A stretch of 64,000 nucleotides of DNA from Salvelinus alpinus (lineage: Eukaryota; Chordata; Actinopteri; Salmoniformes; Salmonidae): NCBI RefSeq assembly GCF_045679555.1, contig NC_092087.1:86663864-86727863 (forward strand). Direction: 5' to 3'. The translations under genes were made by a program, and so were the position numbers. Of the stretch, positions 22,911-34,318 are shown piece by piece. The stretch's first letter is position 1. Each line of letters begins with the position of its first letter. The notes under the pieces were generated by a model, which saw nothing but the letters and a program-made list of their open reading frames with translations, did not search any database and was not told the DNA's origin.

Positions 22911-23743
22911 GTTACTGACCCGAGTTAAGAGCGAGTTAATGGAAAGTAATTATATTTTTATGCACGTTTTTTTCAATGGTTATTCTGACCTTGATCGTAA
23001 GCATGAGAATTGCATGCTGTTCACCAGCTATTCATTTGGGGTGGAGATGGAATAATTGCAGGTGTGTCTACAGATACGCCATATTCTGACCAAGCCTTGA
23101 TTCCACCACAATTACACATGAGGAAACCACAAATAAGGTCAAGCAAACCTGTGTAAAACGTATCTACTTTATATTTTCTGATAGAAATACCACCATTATC
23201 CATGCTCTGTAATTTACAACTTCTTAAGAGCTATTGATAAGAGCTAGGTAAATGAGGAATACGCTTGGATAAGTGAATTTTAAATATAAATGACACTTGT
23301 TTCAGATCTATTTTACTTAATAATCTCTGGAGACAAATGGGAAACCAGTCGTATGGTAGCAAACTGAAGCATATCAACAAATCAACTTTTCCACAGTAAA
23401 GTTTATGAAATGCTGTGCCATTATGCACAATTTAAATTGTACATCCTTTTAAATTACAGGGATGAGCATGTCTCTGGAATGTCTCAATTATAGGCCACCC
23501 CGACATGCTTTGATCCTATATCTATCCTGTTAAATATTAGCTACTATCAGTATCGACCATCAGTAGGCCTAATAACCACACATATTACACTGCCAATTTA
23601 CTGTTAGTTCCCTTCAGTTGGTATAGACTACATTATCATTCCATTTAATTGCATTGTTTCTTTTACCTTCATTTTCTTCCTCTGTAAATGCCATCCCGGA
23701 CGTGTGGTTGTTGCTAAGGATACTTAGTAACAGTTGCTAATAT
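22911..23743. other. No feature seen
   Basis: AT-rich single-copy-looking sequence. Short frames only, with no similarity recognised. Confidence 0.4.
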
Positions 23744-24096
23744 TGTGGTGGTGAATTTCTTTACCATCAAATGAGGAGAGACAAACTTATCACACAAGTC
23801 AGAGTTATACTTGAGCTAAATCTTTATTCACTTATTAATAAGGGAGCAGGTCAATACAACGCACACAAATAAAGTTAATCGATTGAGTGTTCTACGATAA
23901 TGATGGCTATTCTACGAATCACCCTCAGATGATTCGTTGAGAGCCCTGAGACGAAAGTACAAAGGTATTTTATAGCCAAGATACACCCCTTTCAACCTAC
24001 ATGACAAACAACAGATGTATATAATGGGTCACAACGCTAAGATTTGTATGAATGATACTTATAATTCACAGCAGACAGTATCTGCTGTGAAAACAG

Positions 24097-24900
24097 TTAT
24101 CATTGTGTAGAGACCAGGGTCTGGCCCTGGGGTCATCTCTCATTGTGTAGAGACCAGGGTCTGGCCCTGGGGTCATCTCTCATTGTGCAGAGACCAGGGT
24201 CTGGCCCTGGGGTCATCTCTCATTGTGTAGAGACCAGGGTCTGGCCCTGGGGTCATCTCTCATTGTGTAGAGACCAGGGTCCGGCCCTGGGGCCATCTCT
24301 CATTGTGTAGAGACCAGGGTCTGGCCCTGGGGTCATCTCTCATTGTGTAGAGACCAGGGTCTGGCCCTGGGGTCATCTCTCATTGTGTAGAGACCAGGGT
24401 CTGGCTCTGGGGTCATCTCTCATTGTGTAGAGACCAGGGTCCGGCCCTGGGGTCATCTCTCAGTGTAGAGACCAGGGTCTGGCCCTGGGGTCATCTCTCA
24501 TTGTGTAGAGACCAGGATCTGGCCCTGGGGTCATCTCTCATTGTGTAGAGACCAGGGTCTGGCCCTGGGTTCATCTCTCATTGTGTAGAGACCAGGGTCT
24601 GGCCCTGGGGTCATCTCTCATTGTGTGGAGACCAGGGTCTGGCCCTGGGGTCATCGCTCATTGTGTAGAGACCAGGGTCCGGCCCTGGGGTCATCTCTCA
24701 TTGTGTAGAGACCAGGGTCCGGCCCTGGGGTCATCTCTCATTGTGTAGAGACCAGGATCCAGCCCTGGGGTCATCTCTCATTGTGTAGAGACCAGGGTCC
24801 GGCCCTGGGGTCATCTCTCATTGTGTAGAGACCAGGGTCTGGCCCTGGGGTCATCTCTCATTGTGTAGAGACCAGGGTCTGGCCCTGGGGTCATCTCTCC
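24097..24900. repeat. 40-bp minisatellite (~20 copies)
   Basis: Unit 40 bp containing AGACCAGGGTCTGGCCCTGG. Differences are mostly C/T and occasional single losses (one 38-bp unit near 24461). Confidence 0.97.
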
Positions 24901-24913
24901 CTGGTACAATATA

Positions 24914-25988
24914 CAGTTGAAGTCGGAAGTTTACATAAACTTAGGTTGGAGTAATTAAAACTCTTTTTTCAACCACCTCACAAATGTATTGTTAACAAAC
25001 TATAGTTTTGGCAAGTCGGTTAGGACATCTACTTGTGCATGACACAAGTAATTTTCCCAACAATTGTTTACAGACAGATTATTTCACTCACTGTATCACA
25101 ATTCCAGTGGGTCAGAAGTTTACATACACTAAGTTGACAGTGCACACTAAGTTGACAGGGAGCAATTTCCAAACGCCTGAAGGTACCACGTTCATCTGTA
25201 GAAACAATAGTACGCAAGTATAAACACCATGGGATCACGCAGCCGTCACACCGCTCAGGAAGGAGACGCGTTCTGTCTCCTAGAGATGAACGTACTTTGG
25301 TGCGAAAGTGCAAATAAATCCCAGAACAACAGCAAAGGACCTTGTAAAGATGCTGGAGGAAACAGGTACAAAAGTATCTATATCCACAGTAAAAACGAGT
25401 CCTATATCGACATAACCTGAAAGGCCGCACAGCAAGGAAGAAGCCACTACTCTAAAACCGCCATAAAAAAATTCACCCAACTTATTGTTGGAAGGTTGTG
25501 GAAGGCTACCCAAAATGTTTTACCCAAGTTAAACAATTTAAAGGCAATGCTACCACACCCCGGGTGGCAGTAGCCTTGTGGTGAGAGCGTTGGACTAGAA
25601 ACTGAAAGGTTGCAAGATCGAATCCCTGAGCTGACAAGGTAAAATCTGTCGTTCTGCCCCTAAACAAGGCAGTTATTCCACTGTTCATAGGACGTCATTG
25701 ATAATAAGAATTTGTTCTTAACTGACTTGCCTAGTTAATTAAAGGTAAAATAAAAAATAGTCATTGAGGTTATGTAAACTTCTGACCCACTGGGAATGTG
25801 ATGACAGAGAAAAGCTAAAATAAATAATGTCTCTACTATTATTCTGACATTTCACAATCTTAAAATAAAGTGGTGATATTAACTGACGTAAAACAGGGAA
25901 TTTTTACGAGGATTAAATGTCAGGAATTGTGAAAAACTGAGTTTAAATGTATGTGGCTAAGGTGTATGTAAACTTCTGACTTGAACTG
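24914..25988 (+). mobile_element. Tc1/mariner element, internally deleted
   Basis: Terminal inverted repeats CAGTTGAAGTCGGAAGTTTA and its inverse at 25960-25988, with TA at both borders (24912-24913, 25989-25990). 25150-25440 retains a degraded piece of the transposase DNA-binding region (VPRSSVETIVRKYKHHG-like). The catalytic half is gone and a SINE occupies the break. Confidence 0.9.
25553..25757 (+). mobile_element. tRNA-derived SINE nested in Tc1
   Basis: Head GGGTGGCAGTAGCCTTGTGG, box B-like GGTTGCAAGATCGAATCCC, and tail AAGAATTTGTTCTTAACTGA shared with local LINE 3' ends (37770, 44060). Confidence 0.85.
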
Positions 25989-26211
25989 TAGAACAGAAAG
26001 ATTAACTCATGCTCTGGAATGCGGTCTCTTTAGGTTTTATCCCCCAAAAGACATCATAAATCTCCTGTCAGTGTTATCTCCCAGAGGCCCATCCTCAGTA
26101 GAACACACAATAGTTAAAAGAATCCTCTATTATGTTGCATAAAACAACCATTTGATGCAATAAAAGTATTATAACATAATCCTTTGCTCTCACACCTTCC
26201 TATCACAGGCC

Positions 26212-26475
26212 GCGTTCGAGAGCTTCAAAACCCTGATGTATCCTGGGTAAATTGTGACTGACTGATCTGCAATTAATATTGAGTAGTTATTTATCATACA
26301 AGGTGATTTGTAGATTAGTCAATCTCGACTCGCCTTCAAAGCTTGAAAACCAATGATGTCATTCAATATTATAATAACTGTCTACTGTCCTGTGGAAAAC
26401 ATGTATAAATTCATCTTTAAGATTTTCAACATAAGACAATAAAGACCGCTGCAATAAATCACACAATATTTTGTT
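26212..26475. other. No feature seen
   Basis: Short unassigned stretch between the LTR-like block and the gene B polyadenylation signal. Confidence 0.4.
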
Positions 26476-27006
26476 TTTATTGTGAGCTTATTTACAACAT
26501 GATGCATACATTACACTGAATCACACTCTATCTAAAGTAGGTAATAATGAAAAATGAACAAGAAAACAACTGTGATTATGTTATTAATGGCGGAATATTA
26601 GTCTGAACAATTTCGACAGATATACGAATTAACATCATAAAGTAGATCATTTGTACATTTCAAGCGCACCTTGGTCCAAGAGCAATACACATTAAAAAGC
26701 TGTTATCAATATTATCCGTATTAGACACTGAGCAAAGTACATTAGGTAATAAAAACATCTGGAAAAGGCTAAATCCCATTCAAAGAAATCTTGAACATAA
26801 TATTAAACTATAGATAGTAAACAAATATGTACACAAGAAGAGACGGCTATTTATGTTATAAAAAAATCTGGAAAAGGCAAAATCCCATTGAAAAGAGCAG
26901 AAGCATAATCTTTCCCATTTATTATCAATCTACATCATTATAATGTCAAGGAATGAGAATTCAACTCCAGCATTTACATAATTACTAATGGTCTGGAAAA
27001 CCTACT

Positions 27007-27286
27007 TGTCATGCCTGCTCCCGCTCCCCCTCCCTGGCTGCCCATCATTACACACAGCTGTCACCATCGTTACGCTCATCAGCGCTTCATTGGACTCACC
27101 TGGACTCCATCACTTCATTGATTGCCTCCCTTATATCTGTCTATTCCTCAGTTTGATTCACGTGACAGCATTGATGTTGTTTCGTTTCCCTTGTCCAGAC
27201 GCTGTCCGTGTTTTGTTTCATGTCTGTTATTTATTAAATGTTCACTCCCTGTACTTTCTTCTCGTCTCCCGGCATCTGTCCTCACA
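27007..27286 (+). mobile_element. Solo LTR
   Basis: Starts TGTCATGCCTGC and ends CTGTCCTCACA, with ATTAAA near 27234. The gene C paralogue reads through this point (41075-41090) without it. The flanks CTACT and CTTCT form an imperfect 5-bp duplication. Confidence 0.7.
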
Positions 27287-27344
27287 CTTCTAGATATGAC
27301 AGCAGGATAATAGAGATGTAAGGCCTTTCTTTGGTTTGGTGCCG

Positions 27345-27765
27345 AAGATCTTCAGTCCAGGTTCTGTGATGGCTCGCTTTAGTCCAGGTTCTGTGGTGGT
27401 TCTCTTCAGTCCAGGTGCTGTGGTGGTTCTCTTCAGTCCAGGTTCTGTTGTGGTTCTCTTCAGTCCAGGTTCTGTGGTGGTTCTCTTCAGTCCAGGTTCT
27501 GTGGTGGTTCTCTTCAGTCCAGGTTCTGTGGTGGTTCTCTTCAGTCCAGGTTCTGCGGTGGCTCTCTTCAGTTCAGGTTCCGTGGTGGTTCTCTTCAAAT
27601 CAAATCAAATGTTATTGAACACATACACGTGTTTAGCAGATGTTATTGTGAGTCTAGTGAAATGCTTGTAGAGAACTACCAGTCTACTTTAGTGCAGGTT
27701 CTGTGGTGGTTCTCTTCAGTCCAGGTTCTGTGGTGGTTCTCTTCAGTCCAGGGTCCATGGTAGTT
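27345..27765. repeat. 27-bp minisatellite at gene B stop codon/3' UTR
   Basis: Unit 27 bp containing CTCTTCAGTCCAGGTTCTG. It is split at 27596-27675 by a fragment starting AAATCAAATCAAATG. Paralogous arrays: 41143-41530 and a relic at 16733-16782. Confidence 0.95.
27596..27675. mobile_element. Dispersed-repeat fragment in 27-bp array
   Basis: Begins with AAATC repeats followed by ACATACACGTGTTTAGCAG..TAGTGAAATGCTTG, a common salmonid retroposon end. The 27-bp array resumes after it. Confidence 0.5.
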
Positions 27766-27838
27766 CTCTTAAGTTCTCATAATCGGAGGGCTCAGCAGCT
27801 ATCTGAGGGGCTGTGTCACTGGGAGAGTCTCTAACATT
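27743..27838 (-). CDS. Gene B last exon, ITIM-type tail
   Basis: Acceptor TTATTTCAG. 31 codons plus TGA: NVRDSPSDTAPQ..PSDYENLRELPWTLD. SDYENL fits the ITIM consensus (S at -2, L at +3) and contains the YxN form bound by Grb2. The stop codon is supplied by the start of the 27-bp repeat. Confidence 0.65.
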   Translation of the reverse strand, partial: NVRDSPSDTAPQIAAEPSDYENLRELPWTLD

Positions 27839-27909
27839 CTGAAATAAGACACAGTGAATGAGCACTTTACAAAATGTTTATGGACACCCAGCCACACACA
27901 CAAACTCAC

Positions 27910-28000
27910 TGCCAGGGTGTCATACTCTGGAGACCAGGTCTTCATGTTCAGAGGTGTGTACATGTCACTGTTGGGGTCACTGGTAGGGTCGGGATGGGAG
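27910..28000 (-). pseudogene. Gene B second tail exon copy
   Basis: Encodes SDMYTPLNMKTWSPEYDTLA and a donor GCA|GTGAGT. The acceptor position reads CTCTGTCTCCCATCC, with no AG in frame. Confidence 0.5.
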
Positions 28001-28916
28001 ACAGAGCGAGAGAGAGAGAGCTCTAACTTTTCAGTAAATGCTGGAATAGATTTTAATTTTCTTATAATGATAATGATGTATATTGATGTTAAATGAGATG
28101 GGTTATATTTTTCCATTTCTATATTTTGATGATATAAATAACCTACTTTTCTTGCATACCAATCTGTTTAATATCTATTGATTAAGATTATATTCATGAT
28201 TTTCTTTCTATGGGATTTTGCCAGATGCAGATTTTTTATAACGTCAATAGACCTACTTTCCTCAGCAATTAATTTGGATAATTTGGATAAAAGCTTTTTA
28301 ATATTTGTTGCTCTTCGGCCAAGTTGCTCCTGATGTGTTTAATAATTATTTACTTTGTATTGCTGTCAGACATTATTCTGCATTTTATATTTAAAATTAT
28401 TTAATACCATATTGTTCAGTGTGATATTGCTTGTTCTTTTTAGAAAAATAAATGTAATCAATACATTTCATAGCGTTTCTACAGTGTGGTTCAGTGTCGT
28501 ACGTTTCTATTGCTGTCAGACATTATTGCACATTTTATATTCATTATTATTTTATATTAGGTAATACCATATTTTTCAGAATCATGATATCACTTATTTA
28601 ATCATCAAAATTGTTATTTCTGCCTGTTGTAGATTATTGCCTGTTTTGCCTATTGCCTATTAAGTTGCAAACCTAACATGAGACAAAATGTAATAAGACA
28701 GCAATTTGCTACATTTCTACAGTAATAACGTATTGAAATATATTCCATATTTAAACAATTAAATACTATCAAAACAATTAGACCAACCGCAGCTGATTCC
28801 CATAGAGAGAGAGAGGAAATGCATGTGTTCATTGAGACACTAGTCTTTACATCATTTTCTCTAAACACATTCAAGTATAAAACACAAATAATCAAAATGA
28901 ATGATAAGAGACTTAC
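28001..28916. other. Intron of gene B, nothing recognised
   Basis: AT-rich, with a GA-rich run at 28005-28020. Some short sequences occur twice (TATTGCTGTCAGACATTATT at about 28362 and 28509), hinting at a local duplication. Confidence 0.4.
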
Positions 28917-28997
28917 TGCCACAGTGTCATAGTCAGGGGACATGGTCCTCATGTTCAGACCTGTGTACGTGTCACTGTTACAGTCAGGACGGACACT
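28917..28997 (-). CDS. Gene B first tail exon, paired tyrosine motifs
   Basis: 81 bp, phase 0-0, acceptor CTCCACAG. Encodes SDTYTGLNMRTMSPDYDTVA. Its first part with the acceptor is duplicated at about 29051-29101. Confidence 0.65.
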
Positions 28998-29328
28998 CTG
29001 TGGAGAGAGAGAGAGAGGTAACAATGAAAATAGTATGAAAGAGACTGTCATGTCACTGTTACAGTCAGGACGGACACTCTGTGGAGAGAGAGAGAGAGAG
29101 GTAGCAATTAAAAATAGTATGAAAGAGACTGTCGTGACACAGTAAATGAATGAAAATGGAGTTGTAACTCAGGGTTTCCCAAACTCAGAGCTGGGCCCTG
29201 CATGTTTTGAGCTCAGAGCTGCACATTGTGTTTTTTGCCCTAGCACTACACAGCTGATTCATATAATCAAAGCCTGATGAGTTGTGGGGGGGAGGGGGGG
29301 GGGGGCGCTGATTAAACTGATGGATCAC

Positions 29329-29368
29329 CTGTGTGTCTGCTGTGGCATCACTTCCTCCTGTGGATCTC
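29329..29368 (-). CDS. Gene B 40-bp juxtamembrane exon
   Basis: Same size and splice sites as 41900-41939 in gene C. Encodes RSTGGSDATADTQ. Confidence 0.65.
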
Positions 29369-29557
29369 CTGTAATGAGGGACAGAGTGAGTTCTGCTCTC
29401 TACTGACCTCTAGTGGAAGTTGATATGTTACTAATACAGTTTAGCAGTTAAGGGCGTTGGGCCAATAAATACATTTATGAATGAATTAAGTTAATAACAT
29501 ATCAGAAGTCTAAGGTGAAAGAATAATACAAATATCAATGTTCCCTTCTTCACTCAC

Positions 29558-29647
29558 CTGAAACACATGAGTCCAGAGAAACAGAGGATGAGAACCAAAA
29601 CAACCACTATGATTCCTACAGCTGCAGTCACAACTGATGTCTGTTTC
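29558..29647 (-). CDS. Gene B transmembrane exon
   Basis: 90 bp, strongly hydrophobic, ending CFSGLMCFR across the junction. It starts in phase 2, unlike the phase-1 exon before it. Confidence 0.6.
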
Positions 29648-29852
29648 CTTAAATTAAAATATGGATGATATGAGTCCTGGCATTTTATAAACTGAAAATA
29701 AACATAGTCCAGGACAATAATACAAAATTTGTTAAATGATCTAATCTCAACGTATATATAATTATAAAACAAATTATGATAAGCCAATGTATAACTATTA
29801 TTATTAGATTGAAATGTAATTTTGTATTGAAATATATAAGATGGAACTTCAC

Positions 29853-30116
29853 CTGGTAAAATGATCATCAGAGCTGTAGAGTTCCTAGATCCTCTTCCAT
29901 TCCGGGCCTCACAGTGGTAATGTCCATTGTCCTTAGACTTGAACTTACTTATGTTGTACATCTGTCCAAATCCATTTAGAAAAGTCTAATTTTGAAAGTA
30001 CCAGGTGTATTTGTCCACAGGTGGGTTGGCATCACTGCTGCAGGTCAGAGTCACTGAACTGCCCTCCACTATTTCACCAGAGGGACTGACTGACACTGAG
30101 GTGTTCTTTGGGCCAT
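29853..30116 (-). pseudogene. Gene B C2-set exon with nonsense codon
   Basis: 264 bp, as in the three gene C copies. Starts [18 protein letters not shown] and keeps [20 protein letters not shown] at 29986-29988 follows WYFQN. Confidence 0.75.
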
Positions 30117-30125
30117 CTGGTGGAC

Positions 30126-30668
30126 ATAGTCTAATGTAGCCTGTTATCCATATATAGTCTAATGTAGCCTGTTATCCATATATAGTCTAATGTAGCCTGT
30201 TTATCCATATATAGTCTAATGTAGCCTGTTATCCATATATAGTCTAATGTAGCCAGTTATCCATATATAGTCTAATGTAGCCTGTTATCCATATATAGTC
30301 TAATTTGGCCTGTTATCCATATATAGTCTAATGTAGCCTGTTATCCATATATAGGCTAATGTAGCCTGTTATCCATATAAAGTCTAATGTAGCCTGTTAT
30401 CTATATATAGTCTGATGTAGCCTGTTATCCATATATAGTCTAATGTAGCCTGTTATTCATTTTTAGTCTAATGTAGCCTGTTATCCAAACATAGTCTAAT
30501 GTAGCCTGTTATCCAAACATAGTCTAATGTAGCCTGTTATACATGTAAAGTCTAATGTAGCCTGTTATCCATATATAGTGTATTGTAGCCTGTTATCCAT
30601 ATATAGTCTAATGTAGCCTGTTATCCATATATAGTATAATGTAGCCTGTTATCCATATCTAGTTTAAT
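30126..30668. repeat. 28-bp minisatellite, second array (~19 copies)
   Basis: Same unit and orientation as 12291-15585. It begins immediately upstream of the gene B C2 exon, in place of the missing 5' exons. Confidence 0.95.
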
Positions 30669-32147
30669 GTTGTGGCGTATTCTGCACAGAGCCTTCACCG
30701 TGCGCTGCCACTTTAAGAGCACATCAGCAGTCAGGAAGGAGGAAATAAAGCTCTCCTGTCTCTCTGTGTGGAGCTGTTGGTTGGTTCAGTGTGTGCTGCT
30801 CTCTCTGTGTGGAGCTGTTGGTTGGTTCAGTGTGTGCTGCTCTCTCTGTGTGGAGCTGTTGGTTGGTTCAGTGTGTGCTGCTCTCTCTGTGTGGAGCTGT
30901 TGGTTGGTTCAGTGTGTGCTGCTCTCTCTGTGTGGAGCTGTTGGTTGGTTCAGTGTTTGCTGCTCTCTCTGTGTGGAGCTGTTGGTTGGTTCAGTGTGTG
31001 CTGCTCTGCAGAAGGCTTGTTTATTTTCAGCATGCTTAGTTGTAAAGTGTTAAATCGATCGCCGGTGTTACCGCTCCAGGTCGTGGTTTTAAAATACTTA
31101 TTTTTCCAGACGTTGAAGTTAGGTTCACTTTAGGTTCTGAATGAAAGATGAAAAGACGTTATTTATAGACGTCTTTGTTTGGGCCAAATGAAAGCTGGTC
31201 CAGACTGGTCAAAATCTCAACCAAACACCAACGTCTATGATTGGTTCAGATTTGGTCCGGAACAGACCAAAAACCAACGTCTGTGAACATGGAAATGAAG
31301 CCCGGTCCGGAATGCACCAAAAAAAACATCCAAAAAGTGTCAGTGTAGGACGGTGCTTAATGAGGCAAAGCCTACAGTGTTGTCTGAAATGTAATTTTAG
31401 GAACGCCCATCTATGTTGTAGGCCTACCATTTGTAAAACACCAAAGAAGACTGCCAGTTAGGACATGACCAAAAATATGTCCAAAAGATGTCGGCCTGTG
31501 CTTACGGGGGTGTTTTCTACCATGTCGGCCCACAATGGAATTTCATGAATGACCATCCATTTGGTAGGTCCACAGTTTGTAAAACAGGCCGTTGCATCAA
31601 CTTACTTAGTCCTGATTCCTGTGACTAATCAATTTGGCTAATTAAGCTCTTAATTTCAGCTACCCAACTTTATCAGGAGGAGTAATCCTGAGCCTATTTG
31701 CAATGTGTTTACACAGCGAGAATTGCAGAAATATGTTTTTCTCTCTCACTATGATCAGCTTAGTAAAACATTGAAGGATACAAACTTGAAACCACTGATC
31801 ATGACAATTTAGCCCACGGGATGAATGTCCTGGACAGCAGTGACTAGCCTGGTTGTCCAGACCATATTGTCTATTTTACTTTGACCTGTCCTGTTTTTAG
31901 AATATGTTTTTTGTCATCCCTGTCTTTGACAAAGTGGTTACTGCTTATCACAGGGTGGAATCAGCGCTCACCTAAAAACCCCACTGGTTGAGAGAAATTG
32001 TCTTTCTTTTTAGGCAGAATTATGTGAGGTTTTCTGTGTTGTTGGATGTGGGTCTTGGTCAGTTTATCTCAGAAAATGCTGCCCTCGTCAATCTGCCGCC
32101 ATATGCCTAGTCCTGCCTGATGAGAAGGTTGGCCTTGTGTGTCATGT
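30669..32147. other. Inserted non-coding segment with 39-bp repeat
   Basis: 30765-31005 is a 39-bp tandem repeat (about 6 copies, containing GAGCTGTTGGTTGGTTCAG). 31040-32140 has no usable frame and includes a reiterated ACCAACGTCT/GGTCCGGA vocabulary that suggests an old repeat. The gene E unit has the 28- and 44-bp arrays directly joined, so this segment probably inserted between them. Confidence 0.5.
30765..31005. repeat. 39-bp minisatellite
   Basis: Six-plus near-identical copies. 39 is a multiple of three, which explains three overlapping open frames here. Confidence 0.95.
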
Positions 32148-34318
32148 TACTACTACTCCTAAACACAACCCACCATCACTGTGTCTCATGTTAATACTAC
32201 TCCTAAACACAACCCACCATCACTGTGTCTCATGTTAATACTACTCCTAAACACAACCCACCATCACTGTGTCTCATGTTAATACTACTCCTAAACACAA
32301 CCCACCATCACTGTGTCTCATGTTAATACTACTCCTAAACACAACCCACCATCACTGTGTCTCATGTTAATACTACTCCTAAACACAACCCACCATCACT
32401 GTGTCTCATGTTAATACTACTCCTAAACACAATCCACCATCACTGTGTCTCATGTTAATACTACTCCTAAACACAACCCACCATCACTGTGTCTCATGTT
32501 AATACTACTCCTAAACACAACCCACCTTCACTGTGTCTCATGTTAATACTACTCCTAAACACAACCCACCATCACTGTGTCTCATGTTAATACTACTCCT
32601 AAACACAACCCACCATCACTGTGTCTCATGTTAATATTACTCCTAAACACAACCCACCATCACTGTGTCTCATGTTAATACTACTCCTAAACACAACCCA
32701 CCATCACTGTGTCTCATGTTAATACTACTCCTAAACACAACCCACCATCACTGTGTCTCATGTTAATACTACTCCTAAACACAACCCACCATCACTGTGT
32801 CTCATGTTAATACTACTCCTAAACACAACCCACCATCACTGTGTCTCATGTTAATACTACTCCTAAACACAATCCACCATCACTGTGTCTCATGTTAATA
32901 CTACTCCTAAACACAACCCACCATCACTGTGTCTCATGTCAATACTACTCCTAAACACAACCCACCATCACTGTGTCTCATGTTAAATACTACTCCTAAA
33001 CACAACCCACCTTCACTGTGTCTCATGTTAATACTACTCCTAAACACAACCCACCATCACTGTGTCTCATGTTAATACTACTCCTAAACACAACCCACCA
33101 TCACTGGGTCTCATGTTAATATTACTCCTAAACACAACCCACCATCACTGTGTCTCATGTTAATACTACTCCTAAACACAACCCACCATCACTGTGTCTC
33201 ATGTTAATACTACTCCTAAACACAACCCACCATCACTGTGTCTCATGTTAATACTACTCCTAAACACAACCCACCATCACTGTGTCTCAGGTTAATACTA
33301 CTGCTAAACACAACCCACCATCACTGTGTCTCATGTTAATACTACTCCTAAACACAACCCACCATCACTGTGTCTCATGTTAATACTACTCCTAAACACA
33401 ACCCAACATCACTGTGTCTCATGTTAATACTACTCCTAAACACAACCCACCATCACTGTGTCTCATGTTAATACTACTCCTAAACACAACCCACCATCAC
33501 TGTGTCTCAGGTTAATACTACTCCTAAACACAACCCACCATCACTGTGTCTCATGTTAATACTACTCCTAAACACAACCCACCATCACTGTGTCTCATGT
33601 TAATACTACTCCTAAACACAACCCACCATCACTGTGTCTCATGTTAATACTACTCCTAAACACAACCCACCATCACTGTGTCTCATGTTAATACTACTCC
33701 TAAACACAACCCACCATCACTGTGTCTCATGTTAAATACTACTCCTAAACACAACCCACCATCACTGTGTCTCATGTTAAATACTACTCCTAAACACAAC
33801 CCACCATCACTGGGTCTCATGTTAATATTACTCCTAAACACAACCCACCATCACTGTGTATCATGTTAATACTACTCCTAAACACAACCCACCATCACTG
33901 GGTCTCATGTTAATACTACTCCTAAACACAACCCACCATCACTGGGTCTCATGTTAATACTACTCCTAAACACAACCCACCATCACTGTGTCTCATGTTA
34001 ATACTACTCCTAAACACAACCCACCATCACTGTGTCTCATGTTAATACTACTCCTAAACACAACCCACCTCACTGTGTCTCATGTTAATACTACTCCTAA
34101 ACACAACCCACCGTCACTGTGTCTCATGTTAATACTACTCCTAAACACAACACACCATCACTGTGTCTCTTGTTAAAACTACTCCTAAACACATCCCACC
34201 ATCACTGTGTCTCTTGTTAATACTACTCCTAAACACAACCCACCATCACTGTGTCTCTTGTTAAAACTACTCCTAAACACAACCCCCCATCACTGTGTCT
34301 CTTGTTAAAACTACTCCT
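32148..34318. repeat. 44-bp minisatellite (~49 copies)
   Basis: Unit 44 bp containing CTACTCCTAAACACAACCCA and TCACTGTGTCTCATGTTAA. Later copies (34150-34318) diverge (TCTTGTTAAAAC). Paralogous to the four-copy array at 15591. Confidence 0.97.

Larger units (their letters stand above)
23744..26211 (-). mobile_element. LTR-like block expanded by minisatellite, Tc1 and SINE insertions
   Basis: The outer parts (23744-24096, 25991-26211) look like one LTR in reverse. It has TGTGGTGG at the left and TATCACA at the right, a minus-strand CTATAAAA box (23967-23974) and an AATAAA (23823-23828). Between them lie a 40-bp tandem array and a Tc1 copy containing a SINE. No target duplication was found, so the limits are approximate. 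Confidence 0.4.
26476..27742 (-). other. 3' UTR region of gene B
   Basis: Runs from the stop codon to a minus-strand AATAAA (26476-26481). The last part matches the gene C 3' UTR (40232-40270, GAGCTTATTTACAACATGATG), as does the part next to the stop. It contains the 27-bp repeat and a solo LTR. Confidence 0.5.
27743..30116 (-). pseudogene. Siglec/CD22-like Ig receptor gene B, 5'-truncated
   Basis: Exons right to left: 29853-30116 C2-set (264 bp), 29558-29647 transmembrane (VVTAAVGIIVVVLVLILCFSG), 29329-29368 (40 bp), 28917-28997 tail with YTGL and YDTV, a second tail-type exon at about 27910-28000 (YTPL, YDTL), and 27743-27838 last exon with SDYENL, ending TGA. The C2 exon has an in-frame TAG at 29986-29988. 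Its phase-1 end does not join the transmembrane exon, which needs phase 2. The second tail exon lacks the family's CACAG acceptor. Upstream exons are absent: the 28-bp array starts about 10 bp beyond the C2 acceptor. A dead remnant, though the last exons look well kept. Confidence 0.7.

Noticed and set aside
30667-31133. Three overlapping Cys/Trp-rich frames
   Set aside because: Product of the 39-bp tandem repeat, with no start context or homology.
12291-34318. CRISPR-like periodic repeats
   Set aside because: Repeats are directly adjacent with no unique spacers, and the sequence is eukaryotic.
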